This document shows positions 26,233-34,237 of a DNA stretch of 64,000 nucleotides, piece by piece (position 1 is the first letter of the stretch; each line of letters begins with the position of its first letter). Source of the stretch: Ulvibacterium marinum (GTDB lineage: Bacteria > Bacteroidota > Bacteroidia > Flavobacteriales > Flavobacteriaceae). Under the pieces are notes generated by a model that was not told the origin of the DNA, did no database searches, and saw only the letters and a list, made by a program, of their open reading frames with translations. Position numbers and translations under genes: made by a program. The stretch lies in the NCBI RefSeq assembly GCF_003626755.1, contig NZ_RBCJ01000004.1, positions 62,001-126,000 on the forward strand, in the 5' to 3' direction.

Positions 26233-27012
26233 ATGGCTAAGAAGGTAGAAGCGACCGTAGAGGAAAAACTAAGGGCATTATACGATTTACAGTTAATTGA
26301 TTCCAGAGTGGATGAAATACGCAACGTTAGGGGAGAACTCCCTTTGGAAGTGGAAGACCTGGAAGATGAGGTATTAGGGCTTAAAACGCGAATGGACAAG
26401 CTTAAGACCGATGTTGAGACCATTAATTTTGAAATCGGCGCAAAGAAGAACCTCATCGAAGAGGCAAAAACGTTGATAAAGAAATATAGTGAGCAACAAA
26501 AAAATGTTCGAAATAGTAGGGAGTTCAATTCCATAAGCAAGGAATTGGAATTCCAGGAATTGGAAATCCAATTGGCCGACAAGAACATAAAGGAGTTCAA
26601 AGCCCAAATTGAACAAAAAAAGGAAGTCATAGCAGAGACCAAGGAAAAACTCACTGAAAGGGAGGCCCATTTAAAGCACAAGAAAAGTGAATTGGATGCT
26701 ATTTTGGCGGAGACCGAAAAAGAGGAAATGGCCCTATTGGACCAGTCCCAAAAATTCCAGAATGAAATAGAGGAAAGATTGATCAAGGCCTATACGCGAA
26801 TCCGAAGCAATGTAAAAAATGGTCTTGCCGTTGTTCCTGTTGAACGTGGCGCATCAGGAGGCTCTTTCTTTACCATTCCTCCACAGGTACAGGTAGAAAT
26901 CGCCTCGCGAAAAAAAATTATTACGGACGAGCACAGCGGCCGTATTTTGGTGGATCCCGTTTTAGCAGAGGAGGAACAGGAAAAAATGGAAAAAATGTTT
27001 TCCAGTTTATAA
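26233..27012 (+). CDS. Coiled-coil zinc-ribbon family protein (CT398-like) lacking its cysteines
   Basis: The 259-residue protein is mostly a long coiled coil (about residues 10-190) with a small C-terminal domain. In the CT398/zf-RING_7 family that domain is a C4 zinc ribbon carrying two CxxC pairs. Here the equivalent positions read GASGGSFF and DEHSGRILVD, with no cysteine at any of the four ligand positions, while the surrounding TIPPQ and SRKKI are kept. The fold may be stabilised without zinc. I recall similar Cys-less forms in other flavobacteria, so this is probably a lineage trait, not a mutation. It pairs with the Nif3 gene and ends at a terminator. Confidence 0.88.
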   Translation: MAKKVEATVEEKLRALYDLQLIDSRVDEIRNVRGELPLEVEDLEDEVLGLKTRMDKLKTDVETINFEIGAKKNLIEEAKTLIKKYSEQQKNVRNSREFNSISKELEFQELEIQLADKNIKEFKAQIEQKKEVIAETKEKLTEREAHLKHKKSELDAILAETEKEEMALLDQSQKFQNEIEERLIKAYTRIRSNVKNGLAVVPVERGASGGSFFTIPPQVQVEIASRKKIITDEHSGRILVDPVLAEEEQEKMEKMFSSL

Positions 27013-27032
27013 CCATTCTTTAGAAAGAGATT

Positions 27033-27066
27033 AAAAGGCCATCCACTCATGTGAGATGGCTTTTTT
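27033..27066 (+). terminator. Terminator after the zinc-ribbon gene
   Basis: Arms AAAGGCCATC and GATGGCTTT with a 13-base loop are followed by a T run. It starts 21 bases after the stop of the zinc-ribbon gene. Confidence 0.82.
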
Positions 27067-27089
27067 GTTCACAACAGAAAAATAGTAAT

Positions 27090-27524
27090 ATGACCACATT
27101 AAAACTTATTATGGCGGTTATTCTTTTGAGCACTTTTAAGGGTGGCGCCCAGCAACTAAAGGACTATCAATGGAAAAATAGGATTCTCCTTTTCTTCGAA
27201 GTATCCTGGGAGTCCGATGCCATAAACTCTCAATTGGAAAAGTTTTCCGGAGTACGGGAAGAAATGGTTGATCGACATCTAGTCCTATTTGTGGTAACTC
27301 CTAAAGGTATCTTTACGGAGCATGGTCATCCGCAGGATATGCACTTAAAAGATGTATACAATACCGTCAATGTTTCTGAAAAGTTTAAGGGAGCAGTTTT
27401 GATCGGAAAGGATGGTGGTGTTAAGCTAAAAAAGGATTTGGAAATAACTCCACAACTTGTCTTTGATTTAATCGACAGTATGCCCATGCGAAGGGCCGAA
27501 ATGCAGTCCGGAAAAAATCATTGA
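27090..27524 (+). CDS. DUF4174 domain-containing secreted protein
   Basis: The 144-residue product from MTTLKLIMAV has a signal peptide ending near KGGAQQ. The mature domain (LKDYQWKNRILLFFEVSWES, then LFVVTPKGIF, then GAVLIGKDGGVKLKK) fits DUF4174, a thioredoxin-like fold related to the YtfJ/DUF4174 group. It has no CxxC, so it should not be redox-active. A start 13 codons earlier would overlap the preceding terminator and is rejected. The 3' end overlaps convergent kmo by 7 bases. Confidence 0.82.
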   Translation: MTTLKLIMAVILLSTFKGGAQQLKDYQWKNRILLFFEVSWESDAINSQLEKFSGVREEMVDRHLVLFVVTPKGIFTEHGHPQDMHLKDVYNTVNVSEKFKGAVLIGKDGGVKLKKDLEITPQLVFDLIDSMPMRRAEMQSGKNH

Positions 27525-28861
27525 AGTAAATCCAAAATCATTTGTTCTACTTCAGGGCTATCCCATCTTTCCTCAATGTCGGGCACCTCCATTACTTCTT
27601 TCATAATTTCCTCTTGTGCATCACCAATTGCAAGGGCCTCAGCATAGGGTTTGTTGGAAAAAGTGACCCTGGAATATGCCGGAATCCACTTATCGGGATG
27701 CTTTTCCGCAAACCACTTTTCAATCTTTTTTTGTAATAGAAATCCCGGGTCTGCCGTTTTGCTGCTCATTTCCATAAAATTGCGATAGCTCAATTCCGCA
27801 ATAGCATCGGCATTAGGTTTCCGTTGTTCTTGATAGGTGCGGAAAATAGTCTCCCAATCATCACCATATTGCCCCATCAATTGATCAAGGAAATAAATAT
27901 CCTCGAACCCGGCATTCATTCCCTGTCCATAGAATGGTACTACGGCATGGGCCGCATCCCCCACAAGTGCAACCTTATCCCAATAGGTCCAGGGGTAGCA
28001 TTTCATAGTTACAAGGGCACTGGTTGGGTTGGCAAAGAAATCGGTAGTCAAATTTTCAATTTCTTTTTGTACGTTGGGGAAGTGAGTCTTAAAGAATTTT
28101 TCTGCTTCTTTTTTGGTCGTTATCTTTTCAAAAGATATCTCTCCTTCAAAGGGCATAAAGAGGGTACAGGTAAAACTCCCATCCAAATTAGGCATGGCGA
28201 TAAACATAAACCTCCCTCTTGGCCATATATGAAAGGAATTCTTATCCAATTTATGGGAACCATCCTCATTTGCCGGAATGGTCAGTTCCTTGTATCCTAC
28301 ATCGATAAAGTCTTGGGAATAATCAAAACGGCTCCTTCTTTGCATTTTGTGACGCACTCTTGAAAAAGCCCCATCACATCCAAAAACGATATCGAAATCG
28401 TATGCTTTCCATTCGCCTTTTTCCGTTTCCCCAGTATAGATTTTGGCCTGGGGCAAGTCCACGTCCCAAACTTTTTCCTCAAATCTGAATTCGACTCCGG
28501 TGCCTTCGGCCAAGTCGATCATCTTACGGTTTAGCACACCTCTGGAAATGGACCAAATGGCCTCACCTTCCTTACCGTATTTCTGAAAATAAAGGGGTTT
28601 TCCAACGACGTGCATAGCGCGCTTGTCCAAGGGAATGGCAAGTTTTTTAACCTCTTTTTCAATTTGAATTTGGCTTAAGGCCCTCCAACCCCTATCGCTC
28701 ATGGCCAAATTAATGGAACGGCCGGAAAATTTGATGGTCCTAATATCTGGCCTTCTATCGAAAACAGTAATGGAGTGCCCTCTTTTTTGTAGATAAATGG
28801 CCAATAATGACCCCACCAGCCCCGAGCCTACAATGGCAATTTTTTTGGGAGTCTGTGTCAT
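27518..28861 (-). CDS. kmo: Kynurenine 3-monooxygenase
   Basis: This 447-residue FAD monooxygenase hydroxylates L-kynurenine to 3-hydroxykynurenine using NADPH and oxygen. It has the dinucleotide-binding GSGLVG at residues 12-17, FDRRPDIR, the GRSINLAMSDRG region typical of KMO, and the second FAD motif GDAAHAVVPFYGQGMNAGFED. The C-terminus resembles the membrane-association tail of KMO. Kynureninase lies 7 kb away on the same strand but is not in the same operon. In Bacteroidota this pathway feeds de novo NAD synthesis. No dioxygenase (tdo) or formamidase is visible nearby. Confidence 0.93.
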   Translation of the reverse strand: MTQTPKKIAIVGSGLVGSLLAIYLQKRGHSITVFDRRPDIRTIKFSGRSINLAMSDRGWRALSQIQIEKEVKKLAIPLDKRAMHVVGKPLYFQKYGKEGEAIWSISRGVLNRKMIDLAEGTGVEFRFEEKVWDVDLPQAKIYTGETEKGEWKAYDFDIVFGCDGAFSRVRHKMQRRSRFDYSQDFIDVGYKELTIPANEDGSHKLDKNSFHIWPRGRFMFIAMPNLDGSFTCTLFMPFEGEISFEKITTKKEAEKFFKTHFPNVQKEIENLTTDFFANPTSALVTMKCYPWTYWDKVALVGDAAHAVVPFYGQGMNAGFEDIYFLDQLMGQYGDDWETIFRTYQEQRKPNADAIAELSYRNFMEMSSKTADPGFLLQKKIEKWFAEKHPDKWIPAYSRVTFSNKPYAEALAIGDAQEEIMKEVMEVPDIEERWDSPEVEQMILDLLQ

Positions 28862-29013
28862 AAATAACCTATAGGCTATGGGTTAAAGATGGTAAATGTA
28901 CTAAAATTTAAATATCCGTAATAAAAGCATTGAAAGCTCCCCAAAATTCCAATTTTAGAAATTAGTTAACATTTTTTGTTTAACATTTTATTATTTTTAT
29001 AAAACAAAAAGAT

Positions 29014-29655
29014 ATGTTGCATTACTCCAAGTCCGATTTGGACAAATTGCCTACCCGCTTTAAATCCAACCTCATCAACAGCTGTACAGGATATAAATCC
29101 TGCAACTTGCTTGGAACAATTTCTGAGAAGGGAGTCACTAACCTGGCAATTTTCAATTCCATTTTGCACATAGGAAGTAATCCACCGCTTTTAGGCTTTA
29201 TCCTAAGACCCCTTACGGTTAAACGGGATACCTACGAAAACATAAAGCTCAATGGGGATTTCACTGTAAATCATGTAAACAAATCCATTATAAGGCCAGC
29301 ACATCAAACTTCGGCAAAATATGAAAAGGAAATCTCCGAATTTGAAAAAACCGGGTTGGTCGCGGAGTATTTGGATGGCTTCCCAGCACCCTATGTTGAG
29401 GAAAGTACGATAAAATTGGGGTGCCGTTATGAAAATGCCTATGAAATAAAGGAAAATGGTTGCCTATTGATTATTGGAAGTATTCTACATATTTATCTAC
29501 CTAAAGAAACCCAGCACAAAGACGGATGGGTACAATTGGATAAAGCACAAAGCATCTCCGCCATAGGGTTAGACGGTTATGCCCTGCCAGAGTTATTAAT
29601 GCGCCTTGCCTATGCCAGACCGGATGAATTTGAGAATACTCCAAATGAACCGTAA
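29014..29655 (+). CDS. Flavin reductase-like FMN-binding protein
   Basis: This 213-residue protein has the flavin-reductase split-barrel layout: an N-terminal GTISEKGVTNLAIFNSILHIGSNPPLLGFILRP-type strand pair (cited here only in part, residues about 36-68), then FTVNHVNKS and an AHQTSAKYEKEISEFEKTG loop. Members reduce FMN or FAD with NAD(P)H or bind flavin for partner enzymes. Its last 11 bases overlap the DUF2256 gene, which is followed by two photolyase/cryptochrome genes, all in one direction. Supplying reduced flavin to the photolyases is a plausible role but is inference. Confidence 0.85.
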   Translation: MLHYSKSDLDKLPTRFKSNLINSCTGYKSCNLLGTISEKGVTNLAIFNSILHIGSNPPLLGFILRPLTVKRDTYENIKLNGDFTVNHVNKSIIRPAHQTSAKYEKEISEFEKTGLVAEYLDGFPAPYVEESTIKLGCRYENAYEIKENGCLLIIGSILHIYLPKETQHKDGWVQLDKAQSISAIGLDGYALPELLMRLAYARPDEFENTPNEP

Positions 29656-29800
29656 AAAAGCTGACCTTCCCATTAAAATCTGCAAGGTTTGTGGTTTGGC
29701 TTTTCGTTGGCGAAGAAAGTGGAGAAAAGACTGGGAAGAGGTTAAATATTGTAGCGCAAGATGCAGAAGAAATAAAAACTTAAAGGCTGATAGTAGTTGA
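29645..29800 (+). CDS. DUF2256 small zinc-finger-like protein
   Basis: This 51-residue protein begins MNRKKADLPIKICKVCGL and has CxxC (CKVC) near residue 12 and a second pair in KYCSARCRR, with the family core FRWRRKWRKDWEEVKYC between. DUF2256 proteins are usually found beside, or fused to, cryptochrome/photolyase genes, which is the case here. The start overlaps the flavin reductase stop, so the genes are coupled. A reading 13 codons longer lies inside the flavin reductase and is not favoured. Its molecular role is unknown. Confidence 0.88.
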   Translation: MNRKKADLPIKICKVCGLAFRWRRKWRKDWEEVKYCSARCRRNKNLKADSS

Positions 29801-29857
29801 TGGCACTAGTTTGTATTAAATAACGCCCAACTTGAACTTCATTCTTAAAATCTTAAA

Positions 29858-31153
29858 ATGAATAACCTGGTTTGGTTTAGGAACGATCTTAGGGTTAGGG
29901 ACAACATTTCCTTGGCCAAAGCATGTTCTGGAAATCAAGTATTGGGCATTTATTGTTTTGACCCAGTCCTTTTTAGAATAGGCGATTATGGGTTCAAGAA
30001 AACAGAAAGGTTCAGGGCCCGATTCTTGATTGAGACGATAATCCAACTTAAGGACAATCTAAAGAAGCTGAACATTCCCTTATTCGTTTATGTAGATAAC
30101 CCTGAAAAACGGATTCCAAAATTCATAGGGGAACATGACGTACACACTGTTTTCCTACAAAAAGAATGGACCCAGGAGGAAAATGAAACGCGGGATGCCG
30201 TAGTCGCCAAGGTTTCCAGCTCCGTGAATTTTGAGGAAAGCTATGATCAGTTTTTGTTTCATCCGGACGATATCCCCTATGTCAGCTTTCAACAAATTCC
30301 CAGAGTCTTTACCAAATTCAGAAAAAAGTGTGAAACATATACCAGGGTGAGACCGGTTCTGGAAAGCCCAAAGGCTAAGCCTTCAACAAATTTAATCGAA
30401 AATAACACCGTGGTTCCCAGTTTGCGGGATCTGGGATTAAGCAATCTTAGTAACGATACCAGAACGGCCTTCCCCTTTCAAGGCGGTGAGACCAACGCTC
30501 AAAAAAGGGTGCAGGACTATTTCTGGGAAACCCAAAAGTTGGCCTTTTACAAAAAGACACGTAACGGATTGGTGGGCCAGGGATATAGTTCCAAGCTTTC
30601 TCCTTGGTTGGCCAATGGTAGCATTTCAGCACGGACCATCTACTGGGAAGTTAAGGAATTTGAAAGGACCGTTAAAAAAAATCAAGATACATATTGGCTC
30701 GTCTTTGAACTGATTTGGCGCGACTTTTTCAAATATGTTTCTTTAAAACATGGCAACCAAATATTTCGGATTGAAGGTATTCTAAACAAAAAATACGACT
30801 GGAAAACATCCAAAAAAATAACGGAACAATGGATTTCCGGCCAGACGGAGGATCCCTTTATAAATGCCAACATGCGGGAAATAGCCCGGACCGGATGGAT
30901 GAGTAACCGAGGTCGGCAAAACGTGGCCAGTTTTTGGTCCCGGGTACTGGAACAGGATTGGCGCATAGGGGCAGCCTATTTTGAAAGTATGCTCTTGGAC
31001 TATGATGTACATAGCAATTGGGGCAATTGGATGTATAATAGCGGAGTCGGTAACGACCCACGCAATCGTATATTCAACAGTAAACGGCAAGCGGAGCGAT
31101 ATGACCCCAATGGAAAATTTCAAGCCCTTTGGCTTCAAGAAACGCTTTTTTAA
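29858..31153 (+). CDS. DASH-type cryptochrome / photolyase
   Basis: The 431-residue protein belongs to the DASH group: VWFRNDLRVRDN at the N-terminus, an antenna-domain region, GYSSKLSPWLANGSISAR, FELIWRDFFKY, and the FAD-domain block MREIARTGWMSNRGRQNVASF followed by DWRIGAAYFESMLLDYDVHSNWGNW. The C-terminus ends in KQAERYDPNGKFQALWL, typical of DASH proteins. These bind FAD and often MTHF and repair cyclobutane dimers in single-stranded DNA under blue light. The downstream Fe-S photolyase follows after 27 bases. Confidence 0.93.
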   Translation: MNNLVWFRNDLRVRDNISLAKACSGNQVLGIYCFDPVLFRIGDYGFKKTERFRARFLIETIIQLKDNLKKLNIPLFVYVDNPEKRIPKFIGEHDVHTVFLQKEWTQEENETRDAVVAKVSSSVNFEESYDQFLFHPDDIPYVSFQQIPRVFTKFRKKCETYTRVRPVLESPKAKPSTNLIENNTVVPSLRDLGLSNLSNDTRTAFPFQGGETNAQKRVQDYFWETQKLAFYKKTRNGLVGQGYSSKLSPWLANGSISARTIYWEVKEFERTVKKNQDTYWLVFELIWRDFFKYVSLKHGNQIFRIEGILNKKYDWKTSKKITEQWISGQTEDPFINANMREIARTGWMSNRGRQNVASFWSRVLEQDWRIGAAYFESMLLDYDVHSNWGNWMYNSGVGNDPRNRIFNSKRQAERYDPNGKFQALWLQETLF

Positions 31154-31180
31154 AATCATATTCCGAAATTCATTTAAACA

Positions 31181-32713
31181 ATGAACGTATTACGATTTAT
31201 TTTGGGAGACCAACTCAATTTAAACCATAGTTGGTTTAAAGAGGTAGATGACTCCACCACCTATCTTATGGCCGAAATGCGGCAGGAGACGGATTATGTA
31301 AAACATCATATTCAAAAAGTAGTGGCCTTCTTCATCTCAATGCGAAATTTTGCGGAGACACTGGAAAAAAAAGGACATCGGGTTATCTACTTAAAAATTA
31401 CAGATTCCGAAAACCCCCAGAACTTGGAAAAGTTGATTTCTCTCTATGTAGAAAAAACAGGAGTCGGAAAATTTGAGTATCAACTCCCCGATGAATACCG
31501 ATTGGACTCCCAATTACAATCCATATGCCAAATGCTTAAGATAGATAGCGAAGCTTTTGATACGGAACATTTCTATACCAAACGCCACGAGTTAAAGGAC
31601 TTCTTTAAAGGAAAGCAGCAATTGGTCATGGAAAGTTTTTATCGAATGATGCGTAAAAAACATGATGTCCTAATGAACAATGGGCAACCCGAAAGTGGTA
31701 AGTGGAACTTTGATCAAAGTAATCGAAAAAAATGGACAGGAAACCCGAAGATTCCCGAAGCAAAAACCTACAAAAAAGATGTTTCCTCGGTGGTAGAACA
31801 GATCAAGTCATCTGGCGTGGAGACCTTTGGCAATCTGGATGAAGCTCGTTTCCATTGGCCCACTTCACGAATAGATAGTATTTCATTACTGAATTATTTT
31901 TGCGGTCATCTTCTAAAATATTTTGGTGATTATCAAGACGCCTTACATACCTATGAGAAATTCTTGTTTCACTCGCGACTCTCCTTCGCAATGAACAGCA
32001 AGATGCTATCACCAAAGGAGGTCGTAGATCAAGTTTTGGAATATTATAACAATCACTCGGATGAAATCCATATTTCTCAGGTAGAAGGTTTTATACGGCA
32101 AATAATTGGATGGCGCGAATACATGCGCGGAATTTATTGGAAAGAAATGCCCGGTTATGCCAATCACAATAAATTGGAAAACTACAATAAACTACCCAGC
32201 TTCTATTGGACCGGCCATACCAAAATGAACTGTCTAAAACATGCCATAGGGCAAAGTTTGGACACCGCTTATGCTCACCATATCCAACGTTTAATGATAA
32301 CAGGAAATTTTGCCCTTTTGACCCAAACCCATCCGGATGAGGTAGACCAATGGTATTTAGGTATCTACATAGATGCCTTGGAGTGGGTGGAAATTACCAA
32401 TACCCGAGGTATGAGTCAGTTTGCCGATGGAGGTATCGTCGCCACCAAGCCCTACGTAAGCAGTGCCAACTACATCAACAAAATGAGCAATTACTGTACC
32501 GATTGCCACTATAGTCCAAAACAGAAAATCGGTGAACAAGGATGCCCTTTCAATGCCTTGTACTGGAATTTCTTGGATGAGAAAAAGAAACATTTTGCAA
32601 ACAACCCCAGGATGAGTATGATGCTAAATCTCTTAGAAAAAAAGGATAAACATGAGTTAAGGGATTTAAAGCGCAGGGCGAAAGACATTATCCAAAATCC
32701 CGAGAAGTATTAA
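31181..32713 (+). CDS. Fe-S bacterial cryptochrome/photolyase (PhrB-like)
   Basis: The 510-residue protein matches the FeS-BCP (CryPro/PhrB) class: it opens LRFILGDQLNLNHSWF and contains FYRMMRKKHDVLM, GKWNFDQSNRKKW and the FAD-binding block VEGFIRQIIGWREYMRGIYW. The C-terminal cysteines fit 4Fe-4S ligands (KMNCLKHAIG, then NYCTDCHYSPKQ and GCPFNALYW). Characterised members repair 6-4 photoproducts and use a ribolumazine antenna. Together with the DASH protein this would give both dimer and 6-4 repair. The four Cys are intact. Confidence 0.93.
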   Translation: MNVLRFILGDQLNLNHSWFKEVDDSTTYLMAEMRQETDYVKHHIQKVVAFFISMRNFAETLEKKGHRVIYLKITDSENPQNLEKLISLYVEKTGVGKFEYQLPDEYRLDSQLQSICQMLKIDSEAFDTEHFYTKRHELKDFFKGKQQLVMESFYRMMRKKHDVLMNNGQPESGKWNFDQSNRKKWTGNPKIPEAKTYKKDVSSVVEQIKSSGVETFGNLDEARFHWPTSRIDSISLLNYFCGHLLKYFGDYQDALHTYEKFLFHSRLSFAMNSKMLSPKEVVDQVLEYYNNHSDEIHISQVEGFIRQIIGWREYMRGIYWKEMPGYANHNKLENYNKLPSFYWTGHTKMNCLKHAIGQSLDTAYAHHIQRLMITGNFALLTQTHPDEVDQWYLGIYIDALEWVEITNTRGMSQFADGGIVATKPYVSSANYINKMSNYCTDCHYSPKQKIGEQGCPFNALYWNFLDEKKKHFANNPRMSMMLNLLEKKDKHELRDLKRRAKDIIQNPEKY

Positions 32714-32770
32714 TCCACTTTAATAAACATTTAACGGTACTATGAAATCCTTATAATATCTTTGAAACGT

Positions 32771-32850
32771 ATATAAATAAAATTTTCCGCTTAGGCGTCC
32801 ATATATATCCAGAAAGTCCTTCACATTAGGTTTGCGAAGGACTTTTTCAG
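32771..32850 (+). ncRNA. Candidate small RNA between photolyase and clpP
   Basis: A -7 element TATCTTTG (32757-32764) is followed about 50 bases later by an intrinsic terminator (arms at 32813-32822 and 32836-32845). The only ORF there would be a few codons long. Transcription would give an RNA of about 75-80 bases. The 5' end is inferred from the promoter and no conserved RNA family is recognised. The terminator could instead just serve the flanking genes. Confidence 0.3.
32813..32849. terminator. Intrinsic terminator between photolyase and clpP
   Basis: Arms AAAGTCCTTC and GAAGGACTTT with a 13-base loop are followed on the plus strand by TTCAG after a T run. It lies between two convergent genes and probably ends transcription from the plus side, possibly from both. 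Confidence 0.8.
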
Positions 32851-32886
32851 TATTATATATAACAGCTTTGACCAATTAGCCAAAAA

Positions 32887-33435
32887 CTACTCCAAAACTC
32901 CGTCTACAATTCCATATGCAACGGATTCTTCAGCGCCCATCCAATAGTCACGATCAAAATCCTTCATAACTTTTTCAAAGGTTTGCCCACAATTTTCAGC
33001 CAAAATCTTGGCTCCTAATTCCTTGGTCTTTATAATCTCCTTGGCCTGGATTTCTATATTGGACGCCTGTCCCCTTGCACCGCCACTAGGTTGGTGGATC
33101 ATTACCCGTGCATGGGGCTGGATAAACCTTCTACCCTTTTCGCCAACGGACAGTAAAATAGAACCCATTGAGGCAGCAAGGCCAGAACATACAGTGGATA
33201 CCGGGCTTTTTATTTGCTTGATGGTATCATAAATGGCAAAGCCCGAGGTGACATAGCCTCCAGGACTATTTATAATTAACTGTATTTCCTTGTTATTCTG
33301 AAGATCCAAATAAAACAAACGATCAATAACATGTTTGGCTGAATCATCGTCCACCATGCCCCATAGAAAGACTTTCCGTTCATCGAGCAATTTTTCTTGT
33401 ATGGCCTGCTGTACTTTTCCTTTTTTTGAACTCAT
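32887..33435 (-). CDS. Short ClpP-family serine protease paralogue
   Basis: This 182-residue ClpP-type protease has the catalytic triad Ser89 (GLAASMGS), His114 (VMIHQPSGG) and Asp163 (FDRDYW), with INSPGGYVTSG as the substrate-strand region. It is shorter at the N-terminus than the main flavobacterial ClpP, starting MSSKKGKVQQAIQEKLLDERK. The main clpP normally sits with tig and clpX, which are absent here, so this is probably a second copy. It could form mixed rings with ClpP1 or act alone. It is a single gene with no ATPase partner nearby. Confidence 0.9.
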   Translation of the reverse strand: MSSKKGKVQQAIQEKLLDERKVFLWGMVDDDSAKHVIDRLFYLDLQNNKEIQLIINSPGGYVTSGFAIYDTIKQIKSPVSTVCSGLAASMGSILLSVGEKGRRFIQPHARVMIHQPSGGARGQASNIEIQAKEIIKTKELGAKILAENCGQTFEKVMKDFDRDYWMGAEESVAYGIVDGVLE

Positions 33436-33527
33436 TTTTTATTTTCTTGTGAAGTGGTAAAATTAATCAAATTATTGGGAATCTTGACTCCCCTAAATGA
33501 ATGAATCGACATCTGGATAAAACTGAT

Positions 33528-33535
33528 TATCTTTG
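33528..33535 (+). promoter_or_regulatory. -7 element for the lipoprotein gene
   Basis: TATCTTTG matches TAnnTTTG and lies 13 bases before the ATG at 33549, in the divergent gap with the short clpP. Confidence 0.5.
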
Positions 33536-33548
33536 AAAAAATCAAAGT

Positions 33549-34229
33549 ATGAAACCATATCTATATTCCTTCATAGTTGCCTTTGCACTGATCATAGGCT
33601 GTAAAAACGAAAAAAAAACAACTACTACCGAAGTTGAAAAGGAATTGAGCATTTTAGAAAAATTAGCCTATGCCAATGGATTTGAAAATTGGAACAAAGT
33701 CCAAGAACTAAAATTTACCTTTAATGTGGATCGGGATACCAGTCATTTTGAACGCACCTGGATTTGGGAACCAAAGATAAATCAGGTTACTGCCATAACC
33801 GATGTCGATACCCTTACCTACCTCAGAAAGGATATGGATAGTGTGGCCCATAAGACCAATGGAGGGTTCATCAACGATAAATACTGGCTCATTGCTCCTA
33901 TCAACATTTTATGGGACAAGAATGGTATTGATTACGACCATTCCCAAAATGTAGAAGCACCGATCAGTAAAAAACCGATGCAAAAACTCACCGTGGTATA
34001 TAGCAACGAAGGGGGATATACACCAGGAGATGCCTATGATTTTTATTTTGGCGATGACCATATGGTAAAGGAATGGATGTTCCGCAAAGGAAATCAGGCG
34101 GAGCCTTCCTTGATCACAACTTGGGAAGACTATGTTGATATTGGTGGTTTGAAAATTGCCAAGATGCACCAAAAAGAGGATGGTAGTTTTAAACTGTATT
34201 TTACCGATGTAGCGGTAAAAACCAATTAA
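33549..34229 (+). CDS. Lipoprotein of unknown function
   Basis: This 226-residue protein has a signal peptide ending in the lipobox-like ALIIGC (Cys at about residue 17), so it is probably anchored in the outer membrane or periplasm. The mature part contains YANGFENWNKVQELKFTFNVD, ERTWIWEPK, and a late GDDHMVKEWMFRKGN, recalling a beta-rich family common in Flavobacteriaceae that handles an unknown ligand. I cannot assign a function. It is convergent with the MFS gene and its stop is 8 bases from that gene's end. Confidence 0.75.
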   Translation: MKPYLYSFIVAFALIIGCKNEKKTTTTEVEKELSILEKLAYANGFENWNKVQELKFTFNVDRDTSHFERTWIWEPKINQVTAITDVDTLTYLRKDMDSVAHKTNGGFINDKYWLIAPINILWDKNGIDYDHSQNVEAPISKKPMQKLTVVYSNEGGYTPGDAYDFYFGDDHMVKEWMFRKGNQAEPSLITTWEDYVDIGGLKIAKMHQKEDGSFKLYFTDVAVKTN

Positions 34230-34237
34230 TGGCCAAG

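Noticed and set aside
27824-28363. A 179-residue plus-strand ORF over kmo
   Set aside because: It lies wholly antisense to a strong kmo gene and shows no recognised domain.
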